A stretch of 23,116 nucleotides of DNA, from positions 1 through 23,116 of IMG/VR virus record IMGVR_UViG_3300022746_000053. One strand, 5' to 3'. This document shows positions 7,346 through 13,598 of the stretch, in pieces (position 1 is the first letter of the stretch; every line of letters begins with the position of its first letter). Position numbers and translations under genes: made by a program. The DNA is from a virus. Below the pieces are notes generated by a model, which did not search any database, was not told the DNA's origin, and saw nothing but the letters and a program-made list of their open reading frames with translations.

Positions 7346-7458
7346 TGTATTACGGAGACTTTATTGCCTTGGCAATAGCACTGTTTATGTCTGGCTTCGT
7401 CGCTGGTATGTACCTCGCTCGTCGCGTCGTACGCCAATGGCTTGCACGTCAAAGATAG
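7345..7458 (+). CDS. single-pass membrane micropeptide (37 aa)
   Basis: The ATG at 7345-7347 overlaps the preceding stop (TAATG), with GGGAGG 8-9 nt upstream, and TAG lies at 7456-7458. The 37-residue product begins MYYGDFIALAIALFMSGFVA, one hydrophobic segment of about 20 residues (6-24). A strongly basic tail with several Arg follows (LARRVVRQWLARQR). That gives an N-out, C-in single-pass topology by the positive-inside rule. Phages use such peptides as holin accessories, superinfection-exclusion factors or modulators of host membrane proteins; nothing here decides between these. The stop codon lies within the left arm of a hairpin and the gene is followed by a terminator. Confidence 0.7.
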   Translation: MYYGDFIALAIALFMSGFVAGMYLARRVVRQWLARQR

Positions 7459-7473
7459 CAGACGAAGTCTGCT
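7457..7473. repeat. perfect 7-bp hairpin with GAA triloop
   Basis: AGCAGAC and GTCTGCT pair around GAA, closed by C-G. The left arm includes the last bases of the upstream TAG stop. It sits 8 bp before a true terminator hairpin. It shares the AGCA...TGCT outer stem and GAA loop with the hairpin at 9406-9424. Confidence 0.55.
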
Positions 7474-7481
7474 TATTTAGG

Positions 7482-7510
7482 GGGGACGGCAAATCGCTGT
7501 CCCCTCTTTT
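7482..7510 (+). terminator. rho-independent terminator inside the accessory arm
   Basis: GGGGACGGC pairs with GCTGTCCCC (9 bp, one G-U wobble) around an AAATC loop and is followed by TCTTTT. It separates the first two accessory genes from the rest, so the arm is either read through in part (attenuation) or restarted from a promoter near 7510-7530 that I cannot identify. Confidence 0.8.
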
Positions 7511-7532
7511 GTCGCTTAGAAAGGAGCAACAA

Positions 7533-7766
7533 ATGTCAACAAGCACTTACCTTGCAGTGGACTGTCGTTTATGCGGAAAGATTACACACATCCCTTGCAC
7601 AAACGAGCAGTTGATTGAACTCGAAATGCCTCGCTCGGAGCGACGCTACATGCAAGACATCTTCCCTGATTTATCTGTCGGAGACAGAGAGTTGCTCATC
7701 TCTGGCACTTGTAATACCTGCTGGCAAAAGTTGTTCGGCAGTGACTGTGAAGATGAGGAGGAATGA
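7533..7766 (+). CDS. zinc-finger-like small protein (77 aa)
   Basis: The ATG at 7533 has AAAGGAG 6-8 nt upstream; the frame is open further back but runs through the terminator, so this start is preferred. The 77-residue product has CRLCGK near residue 11-15 and CNTC near residue 60-63, two CxxC pairs about 45 residues apart that probably bind one zinc. The C-terminus is a run of acidic residues (CEDEEE). It begins MSTSTYLAVDCRLCGKITHI. Phage proteins of this type may bind nucleic acid or protein, but I cannot place the family. It is followed 1 nt later by the next gene start, with GAGGAGG overlapping its last codons. Confidence 0.72.
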   Translation: MSTSTYLAVDCRLCGKITHIPCTNEQLIELEMPRSERRYMQDIFPDLSVGDRELLISGTCNTCWQKLFGSDCEDEEE

Positions 7767-7767
7767 C

Positions 7768-7938
7768 ATGGATTACCAAGTCAAACTGAACTGGCAGGAA
7801 GATGAGAACGCACCTCGTGGTACACGCTACTGGGTCGAGTTCGCAAACGATCGCGTACTCATTGAGACAAACGGAACTTCATGGCATCAAGCCATGACTG
7901 AAGCACTAGACAAACTACAAGAGATAGGAGAAATCTAA
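7768..7938 (+). CDS. hypothetical protein (56 aa)
   Basis: The ATG at 7768 follows a strong GAGGAGG site; a longer frame exists upstream but lies inside the preceding gene. The product is 56 residues, starts MDYQVKLNWQEDENAPRGTR and ends in an amphipathic helix (WHQAMTEALDKLQEIGEI). The pattern of beta strands plus C-terminal helix (YWVEFANDRVLIET) resembles HicB-like or dsRBD-like small alpha/beta folds, but this is too short to claim. The stop overlaps the next ATG as TAATG, giving coupling. Confidence 0.68.
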   Translation: MDYQVKLNWQEDENAPRGTRYWVEFANDRVLIETNGTSWHQAMTEALDKLQEIGEI

Positions 7939-8285
7939 TGGGAGCACGTGTCAACTTCGTCTTCAAGCAAGACGAATCAGGTAAGAACCTAACGCTTTAC
8001 TCACACTGGGGCGCAGACTCATGGGAGATTGACCTTGCCTATGCACTAGACAAGGCACGACCACGCTGGGATGACCCGACTTATGGTACTCGGATAGTTG
8101 TTTCACAACTAATCGGTGACCAATGGCAATCAGAGACAGGCTTCGGACTATACGTGACAGAAGATACGTCCGATTTCTGGGACGAAGTAGTAACTGTTGA
8201 CTTCGTCAACAAGACAGTGAACGGAGTTCCGTTCGATACTCACATCAACTACGGACAAGCAAAGGAGGAATACACAAATGCCTAA
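7938..8285 (+). CDS. hypothetical protein (115 aa)
   Basis: The 115-residue product begins MGARVNFVFKQDESGKNLTL and is rich in Asp, Trp and aromatic residues, with several predicted beta strands. The general form (LYSHWGADSWEIDLAYALDK) resembles a recurrent actinophage hypothetical protein of unknown function. The start at 7938 is coupled to the preceding stop (TAATG) and has TAGGAG about 7 nt upstream. The C-terminus overlaps the next gene by 8 nt, with the AAAGGAGG for that gene lying within its last codons. There are no cysteines, membrane segments or catalytic motifs I can name. Confidence 0.72.
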   Translation: MGARVNFVFKQDESGKNLTLYSHWGADSWEIDLAYALDKARPRWDDPTYGTRIVVSQLIGDQWQSETGFGLYVTEDTSDFWDEVVTVDFVNKTVNGVPFDTHINYGQAKEEYTNA

Positions 8286-8928
8286 TTGGGTATTCAATTC
8301 ATTAGTCATTGAGGCAGAGCCTCAAGTTCTAGCACAGATTAGGGCGCAAGTATCTGCGCCTTATGAAACACAGTATCTCGATTGGAAAACCAACGAGCGA
8401 GTAAAAGAAATGGTTGAACAACCATTCTCATTTTGGAACATCATCAAGCCTACTGACCTTGATGCATACCATGACAACCCAGTGACACATGACCAGAGCG
8501 GGCGTGACCACTGGTACAACTGGAACATCCGCAACTGGGGTGTGAAGTGGGAAGCCAAAGAAGTGTACGAAAAGGATGACTTCACCGAAGGTGATGGCGA
8601 AACTTTCTATAACTTTGATACAGCATGGGGCATACCGAACGAAGCAATGCTCGAACTCTCACGCCAGTATCCAACAGCCACGCTTGAGCTCGAGTTCGAA
8701 GAAGAGGGTGGCTGGGGTGGAACCATTGTCTATAACAATGGTTGCGAAGAAACCACCGAAGAATACAACGACAAGTGCAGACAGTGCGGAGCACTAGACC
8801 AAATGGAAATGTGCGAAACCTGTGAGAACTATCTCTGCACGAAGTGCAACTATGGTTCATTCATAGATGAAGACACGCTCAAAGAGTGTGAAGTACACAA
8901 AGACATAGCCAAGGAGGTAAATGCATGA
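8278..8928 (+). CDS. YubB/Api92-type ferredoxin-fold protein with C-terminal zinc motif
   Basis: The N-terminus MPNWVFNSLVIEAEP, the central NWNIRNWGVKWEA and the later TAWGIPNEAMLELSRQYP with a LEFEEEGGWGG tail are the signature of the YubB ferredoxin-like domain found in phage and conjugative-plasmid proteins (Api92/DUF1281 type). Biochemical role is unknown in the family. The domain covers about residues 1-155. A C-terminal extension of about 40 residues (about 163-190) carries six Cys in CxxC pairs (CRQCG, CETC, CTKC), a likely zinc-binding module. The start at 8278 has AAAGGAGG upstream. It sits in the plus accessory arm with tight overlaps on both sides. Confidence 0.82.
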   Translation: MPNWVFNSLVIEAEPQVLAQIRAQVSAPYETQYLDWKTNERVKEMVEQPFSFWNIIKPTDLDAYHDNPVTHDQSGRDHWYNWNIRNWGVKWEAKEVYEKDDFTEGDGETFYNFDTAWGIPNEAMLELSRQYPTATLELEFEEEGGWGGTIVYNNGCEETTEEYNDKCRQCGALDQMEMCETCENYLCTKCNYGSFIDEDTLKECEVHKDIAKEVNA

Positions 8929-9119
8929 CCAAGTACATAGCAAATGAGAACGGCGATTGGTGGGAATACGTAGAGGATTCTGTCCTCTTCGTAATCGACG
9001 ACACCGAAGGACACATAAGCAAGGCAATGCAAGAAGAGGACGCATCTCCTGACGGAGATAAGTTCGAGAAGTTCATCTGGCGATACGGCAAAGCCGTAGA
9101 AATCAAGGAGGTAATCTAA
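8925..9119 (+). CDS. acidic small hypothetical protein (64 aa)
   Basis: The 64-residue protein is strongly acidic (starts MTKYIANENGDWWEYVEDSV). The start overlaps the preceding stop (ATGA) and has AAGGAGG 7-8 nt upstream; the stop overlaps the next start (TAATG). Aromatic and acidic residues dominate the first half, with a helix around EDASPDGDKFEKFIWRYGKA. The family is not recognised. Small acidic phage proteins sometimes mimic DNA to inhibit host nucleases or repressors; composition alone permits that idea but does not support it. Confidence 0.7.
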   Translation: MTKYIANENGDWWEYVEDSVLFVIDDTEGHISKAMQEEDASPDGDKFEKFIWRYGKAVEIKEVI

Positions 9120-9391
9120 TGGGACGCAACACAGCGCAAGACCTAGCAGAAAACGTGATTGACATTCGTCAATCCATAGCAATACAACTACGCAGTAATC
9201 ACTACCCACCTGTGCCACTGAGCATGGTTGACCCTTGCATTGAGGCTATCTATGCAGTATCTGATGGGCTAACTCATAAGCAAATCAACTTGCCTGAAGG
9301 TGTCACATGGCGGGGCTATCCTACGGCTCCCGCCTACACCATAGTCGAAGCACACCACCTTGAACCATGGTGTACATACGATCACGAGTGA
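9119..9391 (+). CDS. hypothetical protein (90 aa)
   Basis: The 90-residue product begins MGRNTAQDLAENVIDIRQSI, with a helical first half followed by VPLSMVDPCIEAIYAVSDGL and a histidine-bearing C-terminus (VEAHHLEPWCTYDHE). There is no recognised family. Two Cys and four His near the ends might bind metal but do not form a known finger. The start is coupled to the upstream stop and has AAGGAGG before it. It is the last gene before the leader hairpin at 9406-9424. Confidence 0.68.
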   Translation: MGRNTAQDLAENVIDIRQSIAIQLRSNHYPPVPLSMVDPCIEAIYAVSDGLTHKQINLPEGVTWRGYPTAPAYTIVEAHHLEPWCTYDHE

Positions 9392-9396
9392 CGTGT

Positions 9397-9459
9397 GTTC
9401 TTTATAGCATAGAGAATCTATGCTCTTGAATAACCCAACCAAACCGAAAGGAGATAGCA
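9397..9459 (+). promoter_or_regulatory. leader with 8-bp GAA-loop hairpin before the GP88-family gene
   Basis: GTTCTTTATAGC leads into a perfect 8-bp stem (AGCATAGA with TCTATGCT, 9406-9424) closed by a GAA triloop. A 20-nt unstructured CA-rich linker containing CCCAACCAAACC and a GAAAGGAG ribosome site follow. A CCAACCAA linker is also seen before an internal ATG at 10739 and the DUF932 start at 11504. There is no U-tract, so it looks like a leader or processing element rather than a terminator. Confidence 0.5.
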
Positions 9460-10185
9460 ATGCAAGCAACACTAAAGCGAAGCAATGACCGCAAGGTAAC
9501 CAACCTAGTCACACCAAATGGCAAGCAGTCTGCAATCGCTAATGCGTTCGGCTTACCAGCAGGCAAGGCATACTCATGTCCTAATGCAACCAGCATCTGT
9601 GAGAAAGTGTGCTATGCAGGCAAGCTCGAGCGTGTTTATAAGGGAGTGAGGGAAACTCTCCTTCACAACTGGCAACTACTGAAGGATGCCGACGTCAACC
9701 AAATGGTTGACTTACTTGATGACATGATACTTGATTTCATCAAGGACTGTGAGAGACGGAATGCGCCTAAGTTATTCCGCATCCATTGGGACGGCGACTT
9801 CTTCAACACTACCTATGAGTATGCATGGCAGAAGGTAATCATGATGCATCCAGACGTGCAGTTCTGGTGCTATACACGTGTTGAATCTGCAGCGTACTCA
9901 CTATCTGGTCTCGACAATCTGTCGCTGTACTACAGCACAGACGAAGAGAACAAACACATTGCCGAACAAATTCGGCGTGAGACTGACACCAAACTAGCGT
10001 ACCTATCCAACACATTCGCAGATGCAGAGGATGAAATGGTACGCATCACTGGCAAAGTAGGTGCGAAATGTCCTGCACTTACCAAGCAAATCCCACTCAT
10101 CTCAAAGAGTGGCTCAGCCTGCGTATCTTGTGGGCTATGCGTCAACGGCAAAGCCGACATTCGATTTAGTTCAACCAAGAAATGA
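9460..10185 (+). CDS. GP88-family cysteine protein (phage gene product 88 type)
   Basis: The 241-residue protein matches my memory of the phage GP88 family: an N-terminal basic segment, SCPNATSICEKVCYAG (Cys 40, 47, 51), a central IHWDGDFFNTTYEYAWQKV, the YTRVESAA/LYYSTDEEN core and a C-terminal cysteine set (C204, then ACVSCGLCVNG with Cys 221, 224, 227). Seven conserved-looking Cys suggest a metal or iron-sulphur site. The CX6CX3C spacing is not the radical-SAM CX3CX2C motif. The biochemical role is unknown to me. The ATG at 9460 has AAAGGAG 7 nt upstream and is preceded by the hairpin leader, so this gene probably heads a transcription or processing unit within the arm. Confidence 0.78.
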   Translation: MQATLKRSNDRKVTNLVTPNGKQSAIANAFGLPAGKAYSCPNATSICEKVCYAGKLERVYKGVRETLLHNWQLLKDADVNQMVDLLDDMILDFIKDCERRNAPKLFRIHWDGDFFNTTYEYAWQKVIMMHPDVQFWCYTRVESAAYSLSGLDNLSLYYSTDEENKHIAEQIRRETDTKLAYLSNTFADAEDEMVRITGKVGAKCPALTKQIPLISKSGSACVSCGLCVNGKADIRFSSTKK

Positions 10186-10193
10186 GGTAACAA

Positions 10194-10571
10194 ATGAACG
10201 CATCATTCCGCATTGAGCAGGTGAACTTCCTGCTTCAGCAATACCGAGAAGCAATGAACCGCCCAGGTATGCACGACCTCGCTATCTGGCAGACTCTCGA
10301 GACCTACTACAAACAGCCCGAAGAGTGGGACATTGAGCCCACATCCACACGTGAAGAAGCCTTCGACCGCATGGTCGAAGACGGATGGGTCGTGAACATG
10401 GGCGATCACTTCTATGGATTGGATTACGAAACCATAGACGAACTAGTTCTTGAGTACCTCAAGAATAATAATCTCGTAATAGACACATCTCAACCACCAG
10501 TCTGCACATGTGAGACTAAGCCTTGCTTGTGTGAAGAAGAGTGGTTCGCTAAGTATGGAGGAGGAAACTAA
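10194..10571 (+). CDS. hypothetical protein with Cys-rich tail (125 aa)
   Basis: The 125-residue product starts MNASFRIEQVNFLLQQYREA. It is helical and acidic for about 100 residues, then ends in a four-Cys cluster (VCTCETKPCLCEEEW) of the kind that binds zinc or copper. The middle (EEAFDRMVEDGWVVNMGDHF) looks globular. GAGGTAAC lies just before the ATG, and its stop shares TAATG with the next gene, which starts with an even denser Cys cluster; the two adjacent Cys clusters may reflect related metal handling. No family is recognised. Confidence 0.7.
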   Translation: MNASFRIEQVNFLLQQYREAMNRPGMHDLAIWQTLETYYKQPEEWDIEPTSTREEAFDRMVEDGWVVNMGDHFYGLDYETIDELVLEYLKNNNLVIDTSQPPVCTCETKPCLCEEEWFAKYGGGN

Positions 10572-11209
10572 TGCCAGTCATGTGTGATGATTGCAAATGT
10601 AGTAACTGGCTCTGCACATCTTGCGGAGAATACAGCAACGATTGCGGGTGTGAGTGTTGCAAATGCTCATGCCAGCGTCAAGATAGCACAGCTTTAGCTG
10701 TGCATATAGATAACCAACCAACCGAAGGGAGCACCACAATGGAAACAGAAGCACCAGTAGTAACGCCAGACCAGCAACAGATTGTGTACCTCAAGGAGCA
10801 GAATGCTGCGCTTGATAAGCGCATCGAAGCACTCATGCTTGACCTCACCAACTCACGCTCAATCATTGACGAGCACCGACGTAAGGTCAGCAAGTTATTC
10901 ACCAAGGTGAATGATTACATTGAAGAGAATGACTACGACGAAGACGGAGACATGAGCCTGTCAGAACTAGATGACATACTCAACAATGTGTTCAACAACC
11001 GACTCGTATTCGAGAAGGTGTACGAGGTACAGATTACCTACACACTGGATGCTACGTTCGAGATCCGTGCAAAGGATGAGGATGCAGCACGTGAGATAGC
11101 CGAAGAGATTGGTATCTGTGAAGACCCACGCTTCGACCATGACGAAGACCCAACTGAATGCGTGATTGACCAGTCACGTGTTGGATACCTACAACGAAAG
11201 GGAATGTAA
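10571..11209 (+). CDS. metallothionein-like N-terminus plus coiled-coil protein (212 aa)
   Basis: Residues 1-35 carry eleven Cys in CxxC, CxC and CC patterns (MCDDCKCSNWLCTSCG, then CGCECCKCSC), like a metallothionein. Residues 36-55 are a linker. From Met57 a distinct protein begins (METEAPVVTPDQQQIVYLKE), with a coiled coil of about 50 residues (QNAALDKRIEALMLDLTNSR), an acidic EF-hand-like patch (NDYDEDGDMSLSELDD) and an alpha/beta C-terminus. The internal ATG at 10739 has its own GGGAG site and a hairpin before it, so a 156-residue short form may be made, or two genes have fused in frame. The full-length start is coupled to the upstream stop (TAATG) with GGAGGAAAC ahead. Confidence 0.7.
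   Translation: MPVMCDDCKCSNWLCTSCGEYSNDCGCECCKCSCQRQDSTALAVHIDNQPTEGSTTMETEAPVVTPDQQQIVYLKEQNAALDKRIEALMLDLTNSRSIIDEHRRKVSKLFTKVNDYIEENDYDEDGDMSLSELDDILNNVFNNRLVFEKVYEVQITYTLDATFEIRAKDEDAAREIAEEIGICEDPRFDHDEDPTECVIDQSRVGYLQRKGM
10686..10741 (+). promoter_or_regulatory. intragenic hairpin plus ribosome site before an internal ATG
   Basis: GCACAGC and GCTGTGC pair perfectly around TTTA (10686-10703). ATAACCAACCAACCGAAGGG follows, then GAGCACCACAATG. The layout copies the leader at 9397-9459 (hairpin, CCAACCAA linker, GAAGGAG-like site, ATG) although here it lies inside an open frame. Confidence 0.5.
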
Positions 11210-11469
11210 TGCACTCAGTACCCAAGTTAGGTGACCGCGTCAGGAATGGCGCGGTCATCATTGACATCAAGCCAGCATGGGATTCATCTGGCTACATTGC
11301 CCTCTGTCTATGGACAGAAGACACACAAAACCCTGAGCCATTCAGACGTACGGCTGACCCATACGTCACGTGGTTCATACGTCCTGAAGCAGAAGGAATC
11401 ATCTGCCATCAGGGTCATTATCATGACCAACTCTCAGAAGCAATTGTTGATTTCAACAACCGCATCTGA
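11209..11469 (+). CDS. hypothetical protein (86 aa)
   Basis: The 86-residue product starts MHSVPKLGDRVRNGAVIIDI. It is mostly beta-strand-like (GYIALCLWTEDT, YVTWFIRPEAEGIICHQGHY) with a short C-terminal helix (DQLSEAIVDFNNRI), suggesting a small beta-barrel or SH3-like fold. One Cys and a cluster of His (CHQGHYHD) near the end could bind metal but form no known motif. The start overlaps the preceding stop (TAATG) and has AAAGGGA upstream. A longer frame on the same strand overlaps it but belongs to the DUF932 gene that starts downstream. Confidence 0.68.
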   Translation: MHSVPKLGDRVRNGAVIIDIKPAWDSSGYIALCLWTEDTQNPEPFRRTADPYVTWFIRPEAEGIICHQGHYHDQLSEAIVDFNNRI

Positions 11470-11503
11470 TACCCTCAGCCAACCAACTAGACAGGAGAAA
11501 CAA

Positions 11504-12484
11504 ATGACACAACTAACAATCAAGTCCCGCCGTAATGCATACAGCATTGTCGGTGAGCAAGTATCCGCTACATCTGCAAAGGATGCAGCAACACAGGCTG
11601 GTCTCGACTGGCACGTATCACTCGCTGATGTCTACGCATCAGCTGTATCTGACACAGGTGTTAGCCAACTCGAAGTGCCTAACACTTTCGCAACTATCCG
11701 TACCAACAAAGACAACAGCCAGTCAGTACTAGGTACTGTCGGCGGACGTTACAAAGTATTCCAGAATGCAGAGATGTTCTCAGCACTGGATGCACTGGTG
11801 GATTCAGGGGATGCAAGGTATGCATACGCTGGTGAAGTCAAAGGTGGAGCACAGGTTTACATGGTGCTCGAACTACCAAAGGGTGTGAAGATTGGTAACG
11901 ATGAACACATTGCCTATCTAGTAGCACGTACCTCACATGATGGTTCAACTGCACTGCAGATTGCACCAAGTGTGACACGTCTACGCTGCACCAATCAGAT
12001 CGCAGGCATCTTCTCTAAGTCTGCGACTTATACTCTCAAGCACACAACCAATGCTGAGTTCAAGATTGAGGACATTAAGAAGATTATCCCAGTCACATAC
12101 ACAGGCATTGAGTTCTACGAAACTGTAGGCAACAAGTTAATCAACGAGAAGCTTACGGACACAGAGGTGGATAACATCTTCAAGAAGATGTGGTCATTAC
12201 CATCTATCGTAGAAGAAGCACCATACGCAATGCTGACAACTGGACAGAAGCGACAGTACAATTCAGCAATGCTTGCACGTGAGTCAGCCAAGGGTATCTA
12301 TAAGGGTGTCACTGGTACACAAGAAGAACTGTACGGCACAGCGTACGGTGCGTTCCAAGCAATCGTTGAATACGCTGACCACTTCAGCCACAAGTCGGAA
12401 GACACACGTGCTGAACGTATCATCAACGGCTCAGCCGATCGCATCAAGAGCAAGGCTCTTGCCCTACTAACGAAGGGAATCTAA
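11504..12484 (+). CDS. DUF932-family phage/plasmid-like protein
   Basis: The 326-residue product has the layout of the DUF932 (phage/plasmid-like) family: VLGTVGGRYKVFQNAEMFSA, then DARYAYAGEVKGGAQVYMVL, the AYLVARTSHDGSTALQIAPS block, RLRCTNQ, and a C-terminal helical region with YGTAYGAFQAIVEYADHF. Family members are common on plasmids and phages near DNA metabolism genes; the biochemical activity is not established to my knowledge. The ATG at 11504 is supported by ACAGGAG 6-8 nt upstream after a CCAACCAAC linker; the frame is open further upstream but that part overlaps another gene. Its stop overlaps the next start (TAATG). Confidence 0.85.
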   Translation: MTQLTIKSRRNAYSIVGEQVSATSAKDAATQAGLDWHVSLADVYASAVSDTGVSQLEVPNTFATIRTNKDNSQSVLGTVGGRYKVFQNAEMFSALDALVDSGDARYAYAGEVKGGAQVYMVLELPKGVKIGNDEHIAYLVARTSHDGSTALQIAPSVTRLRCTNQIAGIFSKSATYTLKHTTNAEFKIEDIKKIIPVTYTGIEFYETVGNKLINEKLTDTEVDNIFKKMWSLPSIVEEAPYAMLTTGQKRQYNSAMLARESAKGIYKGVTGTQEELYGTAYGAFQAIVEYADHFSHKSEDTRAERIINGSADRIKSKALALLTKGI

Positions 12485-12663
12485 TGCCCTATACACAACC
12501 AAGCATCACGCCTCGACTAGCACAATACATACTCAAGGCACTTGATTACCTGCACATCTATGCACAAAAGCATGATGAGCCAGAGATAATTGAGCCTGAG
12601 TTACAGGCTGAGGCTGACCAGATTATGACAGACATAATCTTGGATGCACCTGATAATGGGTAA
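12484..12663 (+). CDS. small hypothetical protein (59 aa)
   Basis: The ATG at 12484 overlaps the DUF932 stop (TAATG), with AAGGGAA about 5 nt upstream, and TAA lies at 12661-12663. The 59 residues start MPYTQPSITPRLAQYILKAL, continue as two probable helices (YLHIYAQKHD, EPELQAEADQIMTDIILDA) and are acidic at the C-terminus. There is no recognised family. It resembles small phage helical bundles that bind host proteins, but there is no motif to support this. It overlaps the next gene by 8 nt. Confidence 0.65.
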   Translation: MPYTQPSITPRLAQYILKALDYLHIYAQKHDEPEIIEPELQAEADQIMTDIILDAPDNG

Positions 12664-12934
12664 GCTCGTAGGTAAAGACGAACTAACAGTTCGTCCTAAG
12701 AGTTTACGAATCAGACCTATCGCTGGGTGGTCGTGGTACTGTGGATACCACGACACCTATGGCATCGGTGATGATGAACAGGAAGTTCTATTCATGGCTG
12801 GTGCTCACATGCATTACTTCGAGAACATCGGAGATAACTGCGAGATAACTACAAGAGAACACACACCAGACCCAGAGCCAACCCCACGTCTACACGTAGA
12901 GGGTGCGCCTTGGTTCGACAAGGAGGAAGCATGA
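12656..12934 (+). CDS. hypothetical protein (92 aa)
   Basis: The ATG at 12656 lies inside the end of the preceding gene (8-nt overlap); another ATG four codons upstream (12644) is possible, and neither has a strong ribosome site. The protein starts MGKLVGKDELTVRPKSLRIR and includes a Trp/Tyr/Cys-rich segment (AGWSWYCGYHDTYG), a Met/His segment (FMAGAHMHYFENIG) and a Pro/Glu-rich tail. Its strand-rich character suggests a small beta fold. The last codons contain AAGGAGG serving the next gene, which starts with an ATGA overlap. Confidence 0.65.
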   Translation: MGKLVGKDELTVRPKSLRIRPIAGWSWYCGYHDTYGIGDDEQEVLFMAGAHMHYFENIGDNCEITTREHTPDPEPTPRLHVEGAPWFDKEEA

Positions 12935-13062
12935 TACATCTGACTAGCGTCACACTTATCTGTGGGTTTTGCAACGCAGAGATAGAACGCAGAACAGAAC
13001 TTGAAGCACGTGAAGCACTGGCTGAACACCAGAAGTACGTGCAGTGCATGAAGAACTACTGA
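12931..13062 (+). CDS. small zinc-finger-like protein (43 aa)
   Basis: ATGATA at 12931 overlaps the upstream TGA (ATGA) with AAGGAGGAAGC just before it, and the gene ends with TGA at 13060-13062. The 43-residue product starts MIHLTSVTLICGFCNAEIER, has a helix rich in Glu/Ala and ends HQKYVQCMKNY. CGFC (11-14) plus His33 and Cys39 give a CxxC...H...C set like a minimal treble-clef or C2HC finger. Size and motif suggest a nucleic acid or protein binding adaptor. The family is not recognised. The stop overlaps the next start as TGATG. Confidence 0.66.
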   Translation: MIHLTSVTLICGFCNAEIERRTELEAREALAEHQKYVQCMKNY

Positions 13063-13385
13063 TGGCTAAGCCAAGACCAACAGAAATAAAACTAGTAGCG
13101 AAGCTACTAGATCCAGACAATAGCAACTCCGAAGGTGCTGCGGAACTGGCGATTGAAATCATTGAGGAACTGGACAAGTCCAGAACCAAACGTGAATCGT
13201 TCATAGTCGTAGCAAAGCTAGCGGACTGGGCTCCCCTGCAAGCATGGGGGGAGTTCAGTACTCGCTTGCAAGCGGAGAAATTTTTTCCTCATCTTTCGTC
13301 GCCAGATGCGGGCGGTGGCAAGGGTGCAATAGCAAGGCTCGAACATCCAGATGATTTACTAAAACGAATAGGAGTAATCAAATAA
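13062..13385 (+). CDS. hypothetical protein (107 aa)
   Basis: The start is ATG at 13062, coupled to the preceding stop (TGATG); an in-frame ATG six codons earlier is inside the previous gene. The product begins MAKPRPTEIKLVAKLLDPDN and is helical at first (AAELAIEIIEELDKSRTKRE), then WAPLQAWGEFSTRLQAEKFF and a Gly-rich loop, ending in a basic helix (DDLLKRIGVIK). There is no recognised family. A 12-bp palindrome (CGCTTGCAAGCG, 13263-13274) and a T6 run lie within the frame but look incidental. Its stop overlaps the next start as TAATG. Confidence 0.66.
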   Translation: MAKPRPTEIKLVAKLLDPDNSNSEGAAELAIEIIEELDKSRTKRESFIVVAKLADWAPLQAWGEFSTRLQAEKFFPHLSSPDAGGGKGAIARLEHPDDLLKRIGVIK

Positions 13386-13555
13386 TGTTTTACAATGGAT
13401 TCACTTTACTCATGCAGATATTTGCGGGAGTCACTATGTATTGGGTAGGTAATTACTACGGACGTATACGTGGTGAACGTGAGATGTATGAGAGATGCAA
13501 GCGAGCAGACCAAGCAGTCAAAGACTTCTTCTCTGATGTCAGTCGGGGTAGGTAG
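13385..13555 (+). CDS. single-pass membrane small protein (56 aa)
   Basis: The ATG at 13385 overlaps the preceding TAA, and TAG lies at 13553-13555. The 56 residues start MFYNGFTLLMQIFAGVTMYW: a hydrophobic segment of about 20 residues, then a tyrosine/glycine turn and a basic/acidic cytoplasmic helix (GRIRGEREMYERCKRADQAV). N-out, C-in topology is expected. It ends the plus arm, just upstream of the convergent terminator. Like the 37-aa gene at the other end of the arm it is a single-pass peptide with a basic tail. It could be a spanin-like, holin-like or exclusion factor; nothing distinguishes these. Confidence 0.68.
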   Translation: MFYNGFTLLMQIFAGVTMYWVGNYYGRIRGEREMYERCKRADQAVKDFFSDVSRGR

Positions 13556-13565
13556 GTAAATAACT

Positions 13566-13598
13566 AAAGGCGGGGGCGTTATGCCTCCGCCTTTTTTT
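13566..13598 (+). terminator. strong convergent terminator
   Basis: A 12-bp stem (AAAGGCGGGGGC with GCCTCCGCCTTT, one G-U wobble) around a GTTAT loop, with a T7 run overlapping the end of the stem, ends the plus arm. The minus-strand glycosyltransferase stop codon (13579-13581) lies inside the loop. On the minus strand the stem has only three As behind it, so it mainly serves the plus arm, while minus transcripts probably also end here. Confidence 0.88.

Noticed and set aside
8721-8743. 8-bp inverted repeat in the YubB-type gene
   Set aside because: It is fully inside the reading frame with a 7-nt loop; no link to a start, stop or ribosome site.
9930-10193. Minus-strand ORF opposite the end of the GP88-family gene
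   Set aside because: Antisense shadow with no ribosome site in a region where all plausible genes are on the plus strand.
12730-12754. Perfect 9-bp inverted repeat (GTCGTGGTA / TACCACGAC)
   Set aside because: It lies inside a coding region and one such repeat is expected by chance in a sequence of this length.
13263-13290. 12-bp palindrome followed by AAATTTTTT as a possible frameshift site
   Set aside because: The bases do not fit the X XXY YYZ slippery pattern in the reading frame and no product in another frame follows.
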